From: CAYWFP01 sp964457365 | Lineage (GTDB): Bacteria; Planctomycetota; SZUA-567 | DNA length: 64,000 bases | NCBI GenBank assembly: GCA_964457365.1 | Contig: CAYWFP010000003.1 | Coordinates: 1-64,000 of the forward strand | Direction: 5' to 3' | Shown: positions 1-8,959 of the stretch, one piece after another | How the letters are laid out: every line of letters starts with the position of its first letter | Numbering within the stretch: the first letter of the stretch is position 1 | Translations under genes and position numbers: made by a program | Notes under the pieces: model-generated | What the model saw: the letters and a program-made list of their open reading frames with translations, nothing else | The model's database searches: none | Told to the model about the DNA's origin: nothing

Positions 1-511
1 CGAAAAATACTATTTCGCGCCGGGCGACCTGGGGGTTCAGGTGGCCAAGACGAAAGCGGGAACGATCGCGGCACTGATCTGCTGGGACCAGTGGTTTCCG
101 GAAGCGGCGCGCATGGCGGCTCTTCAGGACGCGGAGGTACTTTTCTTTCCCACCGCTATCGGCTGGCTCGTCGGCGAGAAACGCGACAGCACGACGTCGA
201 GGCAGGCCTGGCGGACCGTCCAACAGGCCCACGCCATCGCCAACGGCATCTATGTCGCGGCGGTCAACCGTGTGGGCCTCGAGACGCAGGGCCATCCGGG
301 CGGAATCGAATTCTGGGGCGGAAGCTTTGCCTGCGATCCGATGGGCGGTATAATCGAGGAAGCGGGCGAGGAAGAGGCGATGGTCTACGCCACCGTAGAC
401 CCGGCGCGGATCGAACGCGTGCGCCGTGAATGGCCGTTCCTGCGCGACCGGCGCCCGGAGTGCTACCAGGCGCTCTGTCGCCGATTCGACGAGACGGATG
501 CAACGCGATGA
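1..511 (+). CDS. aguB: N-carbamoylputrescine amidase, 3' part (5' end outside window)
   Basis: This is the C-terminal part of a nitrilase-superfamily amidohydrolase, 169 residues visible, reading in frame from base 2. The reading frame is open through the window edge and the visible start (EKYYFAPGDLG) is internal sequence. The catalytic cysteine lies in ALICWDQWFPEAA, the form typical of N-carbamoylputrescine amidase, which hydrolyses N-carbamoylputrescine to putrescine, CO2 and ammonia in the cytoplasm. The late motif GGIEFWGGSF also fits the family. The catalytic Glu and Lys would lie upstream, so they cannot be checked. The stop overlaps the next start by four bases (ATGA), and agmatine deiminase follows 420 bases later, which completes the agmatine-to-putrescine route and supports the name. 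Confidence 0.88.
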   Translation, partial: EKYYFAPGDLGVQVAKTKAGTIAALICWDQWFPEAARMAALQDAEVLFFPTAIGWLVGEKRDSTTSRQAWRTVQQAHAIANGIYVAAVNRVGLETQGHPGGIEFWGGSFACDPMGGIIEEAGEEEAMVYATVDPARIERVRREWPFLRDRRPECYQALCRRFDETDATR

Positions 512-888
512 AGAAAATCCTGATGGTGGACGATTCGCAGTCGATCCGCATGGTTGTCATCGGTATGCTGCGCAAACTCGGGGAGTTCGAGTTCATCGAG
601 GCCAACGACGGTTCCGACGCGCTGGCGCTGGTGAAGGAACACCCGGACATGGCGTTGATCCTCACGGACTACAACATGCCGCGGATGGACGGCGTGGAGT
701 TCGCCCGCGAGGCGCGCAAGATCAACGCCGAGGTCCCCATCGTCATGATCAGCATCGAAACCGACAAGCGCATCATCACCCGCGCCGCGCAGGCGGGGAT
801 CAACGAGTACCTGCACAAACCGTTTCAGCCGGAGAAGTTGCTCAGCAAGATCGGACGCTTCCTCCCGGTCAACGAGGAGAGCGAGTAG
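508..888 (+). CDS. single-domain response regulator (CheY-like)
   Basis: A 126-residue stand-alone receiver domain. It has the acidic pair in ILMVDDSQS, the phospho-acceptor Asp in LILTDYNMPRMDG, the Ser/Thr position in IVMISIETD and the conserved Lys in LHKPFQPEKL. No output domain follows. The start ATG overlaps the aguB stop (ATGA), so translation is probably coupled. Receivers of this type act in chemotaxis or as phosphorelay intermediates; no cognate kinase is next to it. Its position between the two putrescine genes is unusual. The receiver fold is certain; its partner is unknown. Confidence 0.9.
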   Translation: MKKILMVDDSQSIRMVVIGMLRKLGEFEFIEANDGSDALALVKEHPDMALILTDYNMPRMDGVEFAREARKINAEVPIVMISIETDKRIITRAAQAGINEYLHKPFQPEKLLSKIGRFLPVNEESE

Positions 889-933
889 CCGGCCGCATCG
901 GCACGGCGCCCGCATGCCGCGAGAATCCGTCCC

Positions 934-1983
934 ATGGCGCAGACGTTCTCCATGCCGCCGGAATGGGCGCCGCACGCGGCGACGTGGCTGATCTGGCCGC
1001 ACAATCGCGACGACTGGCCCGGCAAGACCCGCGCGGCCGAGTGGGCGTTCTGCGAGATGGCGCGACATATCGCCATGGGCGAAACGGTCCGCATCCTCGT
1101 ACCGGATGCGAAACGTCGCGCACGCGCGCGCGACATGCTGGACGACGCGGGCTGCCCGCTCGAGACCGTCGAGTTTCTTCTGTATCGCAGCGACCGGAGC
1201 TGGGTGCGCGACTGCGGACCACTCTTTGTCAAAAGCGCCAAGGGCACGGTGAAGGCGCTCGACTTCCGCTTTACCGGCTGGGCGAAATACCGTGCCCACA
1301 CACGCGACGACGCGGTGCCGCGCGTCGTTGCCGAGAAGGTCGGTTTCGAACGCACGGTGGTGCGCGAAAACGGCCGGCATATCGTGCTCGAAGGCGGCGC
1401 CATCGATATCGACGGGAGCGGGACATTGCTGACCACCGAGCGGTGCCTGCTGGATCAGGCCGCGCAGGTACGCAATCCCGGCATGCGCCGCGGCGAGCTC
1501 GAATCGGTTTTCAAGCGTTACCTGGGGATCAGCCGTACCCTATGGCTCGGCGACGGCATTATCGGCGACGACACCCACGGCCATGTCGACGACGTGGCCC
1601 GTTTCATCGCACCCGGCATCATCGCGCTGGCGCGGGAAGACGACCCGCAGGACGACAATTACGCCGCCCTGGCGGAGAACCGCGAACGCCTGCAGCGCGC
1701 GCGCCTGGCAGACGGCGCCCGACCGCAAGTGGTGAATCTGCCGATGCCGCGGCCGGTCTTCTTTCGCGGCAGACGCCTGCCGGCGAGCTACGCCAATTTC
1801 TTTTTCTGCAATGCCGCGCTCCTGGTGCCCGCCTTCAACGACGTCGCCGACCGTGAGGCGCTGGGAATCCTCGCCGAGGTGGTCGACGACCGCCCGGTGA
1901 TCGGCATCCACGCGCTGGACCTGGTGTGGGGACGCGGCACGCTCCACTGCCTGACCCAGCAACAGCCACTCGGCGGACGATAA
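934..1983 (+). CDS. aguA: agmatine deiminase
   Basis: This 349-residue protein belongs to the peptidylarginine-deiminase superfamily and converts agmatine to N-carbamoylputrescine and ammonia. Family blocks appear in the expected order: SWVRDCGPLFV near residue 90, FRFTGWAKY, LEGGAIDIDG, DDTHGHVDD near residue 210 (catalytic His/Asp), NFFFCNAALLVP, and the nucleophile Cys339 in GTLHCLTQQQP at the C-terminus. Length is within the usual range of 340-370. It lies 45 bases after the CheY-like gene and in the same direction as the amidase that uses its product, so the three genes are probably one transcript. Confidence 0.93.
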   Translation: MAQTFSMPPEWAPHAATWLIWPHNRDDWPGKTRAAEWAFCEMARHIAMGETVRILVPDAKRRARARDMLDDAGCPLETVEFLLYRSDRSWVRDCGPLFVKSAKGTVKALDFRFTGWAKYRAHTRDDAVPRVVAEKVGFERTVVRENGRHIVLEGGAIDIDGSGTLLTTERCLLDQAAQVRNPGMRRGELESVFKRYLGISRTLWLGDGIIGDDTHGHVDDVARFIAPGIIALAREDDPQDDNYAALAENRERLQRARLADGARPQVVNLPMPRPVFFRGRRLPASYANFFFCNAALLVPAFNDVADREALGILAEVVDDRPVIGIHALDLVWGRGTLHCLTQQQPLGGR

Positions 1984-2060
1984 ATCCGCGAATCCGCTTG
2001 TATTCCCCTTATCCGGAGATATGCTGACAGGCTTTCGGCTTTGCGCAGGAAAGCGACGCG

Positions 2061-3467
2061 ATGGAAGCCCGTCCCGAGCCCTATGTCGAAGCCGTGCCGC
2101 AGACGGCGCCGCGGAGACCGAGCGGCGGCGTCCGCGAGGTGCTGCGCGTGGCGCTGCCGCTGATTCTGGCGGCGTCGAGCCATGCGCTCCGTCTCTTCAC
2201 CGACCGGGTGATGCTCTCGCGCGTCTCGCCGGACGACCTCTCCGCTTCGCTCTCGGCCGGCATCATGTGGTTCACCCTGGCCTGTTTCTTCATCGGGCTG
2301 GGCCACTACGCCGGCACTTTCGTGGCACAGTATATCGGCGCCAAACGCCCCGAGCGCGTCGGCGTATCGGTGTGGCAGGGCGTCTGGCTGGCGCTGATCG
2401 GCTGGGTTCTGATGGCCACGGGCATTCTCTGGGCGCCCTGGCTCTTCGACCGCGTCGGCCACGACATCAGCGTCCGCGACGAGCAGGTCGGCTATTTCCG
2501 GATCCTCTGCGGCGGCGCGTTCGCCCCACTGATGATGGCGGCGCTCTGTTCCTTCTGGAGCGGCCGGGGCAAGACCTGGACCGTCGCCGGGCTCGAAGGT
2601 TTCGGCGTCCTCATCAATATCGTCGCCAACCTGGCGCTGATCTACGGCTGGTGGGGCTTTCCGCGACTGGGCATTGTCGGCGCGGGCATCGGCACGATCT
2701 TCGGCTCGGTCTGCGCGCTGGTCGTGGCGGTGGTCCTGTTCCTGCACCGCAGCAACCGCGAACGGTTCCGCACCTGGCCGCAACGCAAGTTCGACGGAGA
2801 GCTCCTGCGGCGGCTGGTCTGGTACGGGCTCCCGAGCGGCTTGAGCTTCTTCCTCGACATCGCCTCGGTCAACCTCTTCGTCATCCTTGTCGGCCAGACC
2901 AGCGCCATGGCGCGCGTAGCCAGCACCGTCGCTTTTAGCATGAACGCCATCGCCTTCATCCCCATGGTCGGCATCGGCATGACCGCCACCATCCTCGTGG
3001 GACAGGCCATCGGCGCGGGGGAGATCCCGCACGCCAAGCGCGCCGTACGCAGCGCACGGGTGCTGATCCTGGCGTACATGGCGGTGATGAGCGTCCTCTT
3101 CCTCGGTTTTCCGCAGCACCTGGAACTGCTCTTTCCGCTGACGAACGCGGAAAATCCGGAGGCGACGCTGCAGATGGCCGCGTACTTTCTGCGTTACATC
3201 GCCGCGTACCTTCTCTTCGACGGGATCTTCATCCTCTACAACGGCGCGCTCAAGGGCGCGGGCGATACGCACTTCGCCATGTGGGTCGGCGTGGCCATCA
3301 GCTGGTTCTGCTTTGCCCTGCCTTGCCTCATCGCCCAGCAGTGGCTCGGCGCCAGCGTCTGGACGCTGTGGGGCATGTTCGTGGCCTACGTCGTCATCAA
3401 CGCCGGGGTCTTCTACTGGCGTTACCGCTGCGGCTGGTGGAAATCGATGCGCGTGATCGAAGGTTGA
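2061..3467 (+). CDS. MATE family multidrug/organic cation efflux transporter
   Basis: A 468-residue integral membrane protein with about twelve hydrophobic segments and the two-halves layout of MATE proteins. The N-terminal half has LPLILAASSHALRLFTDRVMLS, shortened here to the motif LFTDRVMLSR, and AQYIGAKRPERVG. The second half repeats the pattern with GMTATILVGQAIGAGE and YNGALKGAGDTHFA. MATE proteins are Na+ or H+ driven antiporters that export cations and drugs. It starts 77 bases after aguA, so it could export polyamines or related cations, but that is inference from position only. Substrate unknown. Confidence 0.88.
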   Translation: MEARPEPYVEAVPQTAPRRPSGGVREVLRVALPLILAASSHALRLFTDRVMLSRVSPDDLSASLSAGIMWFTLACFFIGLGHYAGTFVAQYIGAKRPERVGVSVWQGVWLALIGWVLMATGILWAPWLFDRVGHDISVRDEQVGYFRILCGGAFAPLMMAALCSFWSGRGKTWTVAGLEGFGVLINIVANLALIYGWWGFPRLGIVGAGIGTIFGSVCALVVAVVLFLHRSNRERFRTWPQRKFDGELLRRLVWYGLPSGLSFFLDIASVNLFVILVGQTSAMARVASTVAFSMNAIAFIPMVGIGMTATILVGQAIGAGEIPHAKRAVRSARVLILAYMAVMSVLFLGFPQHLELLFPLTNAENPEATLQMAAYFLRYIAAYLLFDGIFILYNGALKGAGDTHFAMWVGVAISWFCFALPCLIAQQWLGASVWTLWGMFVAYVVINAGVFYWRYRCGWWKSMRVIEG

Positions 3468-3542
3468 TTCCCGCTTCACCTACAGTTACAGTTAGTTGTG
3501 AGGCAAACGGCCTCCGCGCCCTCTTTCTCGGACAGGATGCGA

Positions 3543-5111
3543 ATGAGCGTTTCCACCACCACCCGACGCTGGCGTTTTCCCCTCGGCCTGCTGTTGCTCT
3601 TCGGCGTCGCCGGGGCGATCTGGGCGGTGGTGATTTTCAAGCCCGAGTGGCTGGCGCGGCTCGAAGCGCCGGAATGGGTGGATCAGCTCACGCTGCCGGC
3701 CTGGCTCGGCGGCGAGAACTCCAAGGCGAAAACGCAGGCGATGGACCGCACGGTCGCGGTCAAGCGCGGCGGCTTTCCGATCACCATCGAACTCGAGGGC
3801 AACCTCGGCGCGATCAAGAATTACGACATCTGGTGCCCGGTGCAGCGGCGGGAGAAACGCATCATCCACGTCGTCCAGGACCGTGCCCGGGTGAAAGAAG
3901 GCGATATCGTCGCCAAGCTCGCGCCGGACGAGCACGTCGCCGAACTCGAACGGCTGCAACTGAAGTTGAGCGAATCCGAGCGCGACCTGGCCCTGGCGCA
4001 GGAGGATCTGCGCATCCTCCGATCGACCAACTTCAGCAACATCAAGACCGCCGTCGACAGCGTGCGCAGCAAAAAGGACGCGCTGAAGAAATATCTCGAA
4101 CTGGAGCTGGAATACAAACGCAAGGAGCTCAAGGACGCCATCGACGCTGGCGAAGAGAAGCTCGATGCCGCCAGAGACGCGTTGGCCGTGGCGGAAGAGG
4201 AACTCCTGGCCGTCGACGCGGACGACGAGGAGAAGCTCGAGGAACTCGAAGAGGCGAAGGAGAAGGCCGAGAACGAGGTCGAAAAAGCGCGCAAGGAGCT
4301 CAAGGAGGCCAGCCACGCTTTCCGCGTCTGGCGGCAATACGACCATCCGCAGAAACTGCGCTCCCTGCGCAACGAACTGGCGCGCGCGCAGCTCGAGCAG
4401 GAAAAGGTCGTCGTCAGCGCCAACTCCCAGGAAGTGCAAGCGCAGCGGAAGATCCAGAGCCACCGCACCAGGATCGAGCAACTCAGCAAGGACATCAAGA
4501 CCGTCGAGGAGGACATCGCCAAGCTCGAGATCCGCGCCCCGGTGGACGGGATCGTCAGCCTCGGTAATCCGCACCGCCGGCGCTGGCAGGACCCGAAGGA
4601 AATCGAGATCGGAACCACGCTCCGTTTCCGCGAATACTTCGCCACCATCCCCGATCTCTCGCGCTTCATGATCCGCGTCAACCTGCCGGAGGAATTCCGC
4701 TCGCGCGTGAAGGTGGGCACCCCCGCGCGGAGCACCAGTCCGGCGATTCCGGACCTGGTGCTCAAGGGAGAGGTGACCAAGATCCCGGTGATGAGCCAGC
4801 GAACGATCCACTGGGATCCGAGCAGCCCGAAGATCTACGAGATCGAGATCTCCACGGGCAGCACCCATCCGCGCATGATGCCGGGCATGAGCGTCGACGT
4901 GGAGCTGATCATCGGCGAGGTGAGGGACGCGCTCTACGTGCCGGTCGAGGCGGTCTACAACCGCGAGGGCGAGACCTACTGCCTGGTGGAATCCGGCAAG
5001 GAACCCGAGGAACGCAAGGTCGAGACCGGCCTGGCCTCCACCTCCTATGTCGAGATCCTCGGCGGATTGGAGGAGGGCCATCAGGTACTTGTCTATCGAC
5101 CGGCCGGCTGA
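3543..5111 (+). CDS. HlyD/MacA-type periplasmic adaptor of an ABC exporter
   Basis: The protein has about 522 residues. A single membrane segment near the N-terminus (LGLLLLFGVAGAIWAVVIF) is followed by a lipoyl/barrel half (TIELEGNLGAIKNYDIWCPVQ), a very long charged coiled coil (about residues 140-330, rich in Lys/Glu/Leu), the second lipoyl half (APVDGIVSLGNP) and a beta-barrel region ending in DALYVPVEAVYNREG. This is the layout of membrane-fusion proteins that bridge an inner-membrane pump to an outer-membrane channel. GTG at 3498 and ATG at 3537 are alternative starts; ATG 3543 is preferred because GGACAGG lies just upstream. The ATPase and permease follow at once. The coiled coil is longer than in typical MacA. 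Confidence 0.85.
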   Translation: MSVSTTTRRWRFPLGLLLLFGVAGAIWAVVIFKPEWLARLEAPEWVDQLTLPAWLGGENSKAKTQAMDRTVAVKRGGFPITIELEGNLGAIKNYDIWCPVQRREKRIIHVVQDRARVKEGDIVAKLAPDEHVAELERLQLKLSESERDLALAQEDLRILRSTNFSNIKTAVDSVRSKKDALKKYLELELEYKRKELKDAIDAGEEKLDAARDALAVAEEELLAVDADDEEKLEELEEAKEKAENEVEKARKELKEASHAFRVWRQYDHPQKLRSLRNELARAQLEQEKVVVSANSQEVQAQRKIQSHRTRIEQLSKDIKTVEEDIAKLEIRAPVDGIVSLGNPHRRRWQDPKEIEIGTTLRFREYFATIPDLSRFMIRVNLPEEFRSRVKVGTPARSTSPAIPDLVLKGEVTKIPVMSQRTIHWDPSSPKIYEIEISTGSTHPRMMPGMSVDVELIIGEVRDALYVPVEAVYNREGETYCLVESGKEPEERKVETGLASTSYVEILGGLEEGHQVLVYRPAG

Positions 5112-5118
5112 TTCCGCG

Positions 5119-5814
5119 ATGACCATCGTCGAACTCGATAACATCGGCAAGACCTACCTTGCCGGCGCCCACACAGTGGAGGCGTTGAAGCCGACAACGC
5201 TGGCGCTGAAGGCCGGGACCTTCATCGCCGTCATGGGGCCGTCCGGCTCCGGCAAGTCGACGCTGCTGAACCTGCTGGGGCTGCTGGACCGGCCCACCGC
5301 CGGGAGCTATGTCCTCGACGGGCAGGACGTCAGCCGCCTGGACGACAACCGTCTTTCGGAGATCCGTTGCCTCAAGATCGGCTTCGTCTTCCAGTCGTTC
5401 AATCTCTTCTCCACCATGACGGTGCTGGACAACGTGCGCATGCCGATGCGCTATGCGGGTTTCGGACGGCGGGAGATGCGTCTGCGCGCAACGAGACTGC
5501 TCGAGCGATTGGGGCTCGGCGACCGCCTGCGGCACCGGCCGACACAGCTCTCCGGGGGGCAGTGTCAGCGCGTGGCCATCGCCAGGGCGCTGGCGAACGA
5601 CCCGCCGATCGTGCTTGCGGACGAACCGACGGGAAACCTCGACGAGAAGACCGGCCAGGAGGTGCTGGCCATCCTGAAGGAACTCCGAGACGAAGGCCGG
5701 ACCATCATCATGGTCACGCACAATCCCGAGTACGAGGCCGAGGTGGAGCGAACAATCGTCCTGCACGACGGGGCGGTGACCAAGGACACCACCGAAGCGG
5801 AATTCATGTTCTAG
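5119..5814 (+). CDS. MacB/LolD-type ABC transporter ATP-binding protein
   Basis: A 231-residue ATPase. Walker A is GPSGSGKST (residues 40-48), the Q-loop is GFVFQSFNL, the signature is LSGGQCQRVAIARAL, Walker B is IVLADEPTGNLD, and the switch His is in MVTHNPE. The GNLDEKTG continuation is typical of the MacB/LolD branch, which powers export or mechanotransmission rather than import. It starts 8 bases after the adaptor stop and ends 11 bases before the permease, so the three form one operon. An upstream in-frame ATG at 5047 lies inside the adaptor gene and adds no family sequence; the start at 5119 matches normal family length. Confidence 0.92.
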   Translation: MTIVELDNIGKTYLAGAHTVEALKPTTLALKAGTFIAVMGPSGSGKSTLLNLLGLLDRPTAGSYVLDGQDVSRLDDNRLSEIRCLKIGFVFQSFNLFSTMTVLDNVRMPMRYAGFGRREMRLRATRLLERLGLGDRLRHRPTQLSGGQCQRVAIARALANDPPIVLADEPTGNLDEKTGQEVLAILKELRDEGRTIIMVTHNPEYEAEVERTIVLHDGAVTKDTTEAEFMF

Positions 5815-5824
5815 GGCGAAAACG

Positions 5825-7093
5825 ATGCGCGTAACCCGGACACTCCAGATGGCGTTGCAGGACTTGTGGGGGCATGCCTTCCGCTCGTTCCTCACCGCGC
5901 TCGGCGTGGTCTTCGGCGTCGGGGCGGTGGTGGCGATGATGGCCGTCAGCGAGGGCAACCGCATCGTGCACCGCCAGCACATCCTCGAGCGCGGCATCGA
6001 CAATATCGTCATTCGCTCGCAGAAACCCAGCGCCGGCGGCGACGCCAGCAAGGACAAGACCACCTCGGTCCCGAGCCCCTTCGGCGTCACCCGCCGCGAC
6101 ATCAAGCATATCGCCGGAAATTTCGAGAATCTCCGCGGGCTGGTGGCGGTACGCGACACGCGCCAGGCGGTGGTGGTGGAGAACACCAAGACCGACATCC
6201 ACCTGCTGGCCACGACGCCGGCATTTCTGGACCTGAGCAAGAGCCGCATCCGCCCCGGCGGCGGCCGCTGGCTGACGACGATGGACGAGACGAACATCCT
6301 GCCCGTCTGCGTCATCGGCCACGAAGCCGCGCGCAAGCTCTTCGCCTACCGCGACCCGGTCGGCCGCTCGGTGCGCGTGCGCAGCGCCCACTTCCGCGTC
6401 GTCGGCGTGCTGGAGAACATCTACCAGGCGCGCATCCTCGGGGACCTGAACCTGAACAATCAGATCTACATCCCCCTGCGTACCGCCGACGCGATCTACT
6501 CCTCGGCCATGCGCGAGCGGCAGACCGAGACCTACGACTACGTCCGCGTCGAGGCCGACTGGATCTTCCTGCGGGTCAAGGATCTCGACCAGATCGAGAA
6601 TACCGCCCGCCGCCTGCACGCCTACTTCGCCGCGACGCACAAGGACGGCGATTATCGCATCGACGTACCGTACGAACTGTTGAAGCAGATGGAAGAAGAA
6701 GAACGGCGTTCGCTGATTATGCTCGCCTCGATCGCGGCGATCTCACTGCTGGTCGGCGGCATCGGCATCATGAACATTATGATGGCCAACGTCTACGAAC
6801 GCACGCGCGAGATCGGCACCCGCCGCGCCATCGGCGCCAAGAAGCGCGATATCCTGCTGCAGTTCCTCCTGCAGGCGGTGCTGCTGACCGGCCTGGGCGG
6901 ACTCGTGGGCGTGGCGCTGGGTTTCGGCATCGCCTGGGGGATTTCCAAGTACACCGACCAGACCACGCAGGTGACGCTCTTCTCGATCCTGCTGAGCTAC
7001 CCGATCTCGGTCGGCATCGGCGTCGTCTTCGGCACCTATCCGGCGTGGAAGGCCGCCAGCCTCGACCCGATCACCGCGCTCCGTACGGAATAG
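5825..7093 (+). CDS. MacB-family ABC transporter permease
   Basis: A 422-residue permease with the MacB layout: one N-terminal membrane helix (AFRSFLTALGVVFGVGAVVAMMA), a periplasmic MacB_PCD domain of about 230 residues, then three C-terminal helices. The family motifs IGIMNIMMANVYERTREIG and RRAIGAKKRDILLQFL are present, and the protein ends in YPAWKAASLDPITALR. With the adaptor and ATPase it forms a tripartite-type exporter. No outer-membrane channel gene is nearby, so a TolC homologue would have to be encoded elsewhere. The substrate cannot be read from the sequence. Its stop is only three bases from the stop of the convergent flagellin gene. Confidence 0.9.
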   Translation: MRVTRTLQMALQDLWGHAFRSFLTALGVVFGVGAVVAMMAVSEGNRIVHRQHILERGIDNIVIRSQKPSAGGDASKDKTTSVPSPFGVTRRDIKHIAGNFENLRGLVAVRDTRQAVVVENTKTDIHLLATTPAFLDLSKSRIRPGGGRWLTTMDETNILPVCVIGHEAARKLFAYRDPVGRSVRVRSAHFRVVGVLENIYQARILGDLNLNNQIYIPLRTADAIYSSAMRERQTETYDYVRVEADWIFLRVKDLDQIENTARRLHAYFAATHKDGDYRIDVPYELLKQMEEEERRSLIMLASIAAISLLVGGIGIMNIMMANVYERTREIGTRRAIGAKKRDILLQFLLQAVLLTGLGGLVGVALGFGIAWGISKYTDQTTQVTLFSILLSYPISVGIGVVFGTYPAWKAASLDPITALRTE

Positions 7094-7096
7094 CCG

Positions 7097-8611
7097 CTAC
7101 ATCCCCAGCAGTTTCAGCACCGAGCCGGCGGACATTTTCGCCGACTGGACCCCCATGATCCCGACGTCCTCGAGCAGCCGCGCCTTGATCATCTCGGTGA
7201 TCTGGTTAGCCATGTCCGCATCGCGGATGCCGCTTTCGGTGGCGGTGATATTCTCGATAGCCACGTTGAGGGAGTTGGCGTTGGTCTGCAGGGTGTTGGC
7301 CTGGTACGCGCCGATCCGGCCGCGCTCGGCGGAGACGTCGGCGATGGCCTGGTCGATCACCTGCAACGCTGCGGCCGGGTCGGTCGCCAGCGAGGCGGAG
7401 CCTCCCGAGACGAGGTCGGTGAGGCTGTAGTTCTCGCCGTCGATCTCGACGCGCCCGAGATCGGCGAGGTTCATCGACCTGAGACCGAAGATATCGCGAT
7501 TCTGCATTCCCGCGCCCTCGCCGAGTTGCAGCCGCATACCGCCGGTGAATTCTCCGATCTCGGCCGAACGCGCGTCGCCCGCTTCGGTCAGCGTGTCCTC
7601 GTCGTAGCCGGCCTGGGCCACGGTGGTCGCGCTCGAATCGCCGGCATTGAGCTCGATGGTGCCGGTTACGTTGCCCGACTGGACGGTGACGGTGAGGCCG
7701 TCGGCCTCCACCTCCTGGCCGTCGACGGTAACGACGGCGTTCTGCCCGGCGTCCTCGGCGACCTGCCCCTCGGTGGCGAAGAGGTTGCCGGCGGTCTGTT
7801 CGACGCGGACGGTCTCGTCGCCGCCGTACTCCTCGGAAACCAGGCGCAACTCGGTGGGCCCGCCGCCGGCGTCCTGGATGGCGTAGGCGGTTACGCCGGT
7901 CTGGTCGGAGCGGGTGTTGATGACGTCGGCGACGCTCTGCAGGTCCATCTCGGCGCCGAACTGGAACGTGGCCGAGCCCTGCGAGCCGGTGATGGTGAAT
8001 TCCTGGTTCTCGCCGAGGGTGGTGGCGCCGTGGCTGGTCTCGACGACGGCCTTCTCGGCCTGGTCCGCGGCCGCGCCGCTGAACTCGACGTCGACGGTCA
8101 GGCCGGCGATGTCGGCCATGGACTCGATCTGGCTGCCGGCTTTGTCGATGATGTTGTCTGGATCGGTATTGCTGAAGTTGATCTCCTTGCCGCCGTTGAG
8201 CAGGAACTGATCGGAGAACTTCGTGGTCGCTGTGATGTTGCCGATGGCGTAGACGCCGCTGTTCATCTCGGCCTGGTCGGCGGCGATCTGGCTATCGCCG
8301 GTGACACCGCTGTTCAGCGCATGGAGCGCCAACTGGCGCATGCTCCGCAGTTGGTTCGACATCTCCGAGAGCCCGCCCTCGGCGATGCTGAAGACGTTGT
8401 TGGCCTCCTGGGTATTGCGCACGCTCTGCTGCAGGCCCGTGAGCTGGCTGCGCAGGAACTCGGAGATGACCAGCCCGGCCGGCCCGTCCTTGGCCTGATT
8501 GATCTTCAGGCCCGAGGAGAGCTTCTCAAGCGCACCGGTCTTGCTCCGGTTGGCCTGGAAAAGGTAGCGGTTTGCCGAAACGGACGGCAGGTTGTTGACG
8601 GTGAGCGCCAT
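7097..8611 (-). CDS. fliC: flagellin
   Basis: A 504-residue flagellin. The N-terminal D0/D1 region is classical (LSSGLKINQAKDGPAGLVIS, then NNVFSIAEGGLSEM). The C-terminal D1/D0 region follows the pattern IGAYQANTLQTNANSLNVA to ESGIRDADMA, ending in SVLKLLGM. The middle (about residues 150-380) is a low-complexity, Asp/Glu/Thr-rich surface region, as usual for the exposed domain. The start has a very strong ribosome site (AGGGAGGG, about 8 bases away). It stands alone, far from the flgE gene at 52 kb, so flagellar genes are dispersed. It is the only filament gene in the window. The symbol names the family, not a proven orthologue. Confidence 0.95.
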   Translation of the reverse strand: MALTVNNLPSVSANRYLFQANRSKTGALEKLSSGLKINQAKDGPAGLVISEFLRSQLTGLQQSVRNTQEANNVFSIAEGGLSEMSNQLRSMRQLALHALNSGVTGDSQIAADQAEMNSGVYAIGNITATTKFSDQFLLNGGKEINFSNTDPDNIIDKAGSQIESMADIAGLTVDVEFSGAAADQAEKAVVETSHGATTLGENQEFTITGSQGSATFQFGAEMDLQSVADVINTRSDQTGVTAYAIQDAGGGPTELRLVSEEYGGDETVRVEQTAGNLFATEGQVAEDAGQNAVVTVDGQEVEADGLTVTVQSGNVTGTIELNAGDSSATTVAQAGYDEDTLTEAGDARSAEIGEFTGGMRLQLGEGAGMQNRDIFGLRSMNLADLGRVEIDGENYSLTDLVSGGSASLATDPAAALQVIDQAIADVSAERGRIGAYQANTLQTNANSLNVAIENITATESGIRDADMANQITEMIKARLLEDVGIMGVQSAKMSAGSVLKLLGM

Positions 8612-8633
8612 GGTTTTCCCTCCCTAGAATAGT

Positions 8634-8705
8634 CGAAAGCCGTTCCATGGCTTTCGCAAAACGGGACTCGCGTCCCGACGCCCGGCCCCGCGTTCCCCAA
8701 CGCGG
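8634..8705 (-). promoter_or_regulatory. three tandem hairpins in the flagellin 5' leader
   Basis: Three perfect inverted repeats lie back to back just upstream of the flagellin ribosome site. They are CGAAAGCC/GGCTTTCG (8634-8641 with 8649-8656, 8 bp), CGGGAC/GTCCCG (8662-8667 with 8672-8677, 6 bp, tetraloop) and CCGCGTT/AACGCGG (8688-8694 with 8699-8705, 7 bp, tetraloop). In the mRNA the last one sits a few bases before AGGGAGGG. No U-run follows any of them, so they do not look like terminators. Flagellin mRNA leaders are known sites of post-transcriptional control in other bacteria; a role here is inferred. Confidence 0.55.
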
Positions 8706-8750
8706 ACTGCGACCGGCCGTATCGCGGTGTCTTCCGTTCCACCACTTGTC

Positions 8751-8780
8751 AGTTTACTCCCTGTTTTCTATGAACGTCAA
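8751..8780 (-). promoter_or_regulatory. candidate promoter for flagellin
   Basis: On the minus strand TTGACG (8780-8775) and TAAACT (8756-8751) are separated by 18 bases. This is a mediocre sigma-70-like match about 140 bases before the flagellin start. The rest of the 8612-8959 gap shows no sigma-28 box (TAAA, 15 bases, GCCGATAA) and no sigma-54 box on this strand, which is unexpected for a flagellin gene, so the call is weak. Confidence 0.28.
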
Positions 8781-8959
8781 ATGGATTTCCGCCGTATTCG
8801 ACACTTTTTCCGGGCCAGGACGAAATCCGTATCCAATTGCCAACAAAAGGATTGGCGGAAATTTGGTTGCATTCCGCCCCGTTTTGCGTTAGTAAAATGT
8901 ATACAGCAGCGCAATAAACGGCCGAAGCCGAGGACGATTCTGACGACAAAGGCGAGACA

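Noticed and set aside
1788..3479. 563-codon open frame on the minus strand across the MATE gene
   Set aside because: It is the antisense image of a GC-rich real gene, is rich in Asp/Glu/Arg/His without motifs, and has no ribosome site.
3492..5150. 552-codon minus-strand frame across the adaptor gene
   Set aside because: It mirrors the coiled-coil coding sequence; no family pattern on this strand.
8612..8959. sigma-28 or sigma-54 promoter for flagellin
   Set aside because: CGATAC-like bases near 8720 lack a properly spaced -35, and no GG-N10-GC pattern fits the minus strand.
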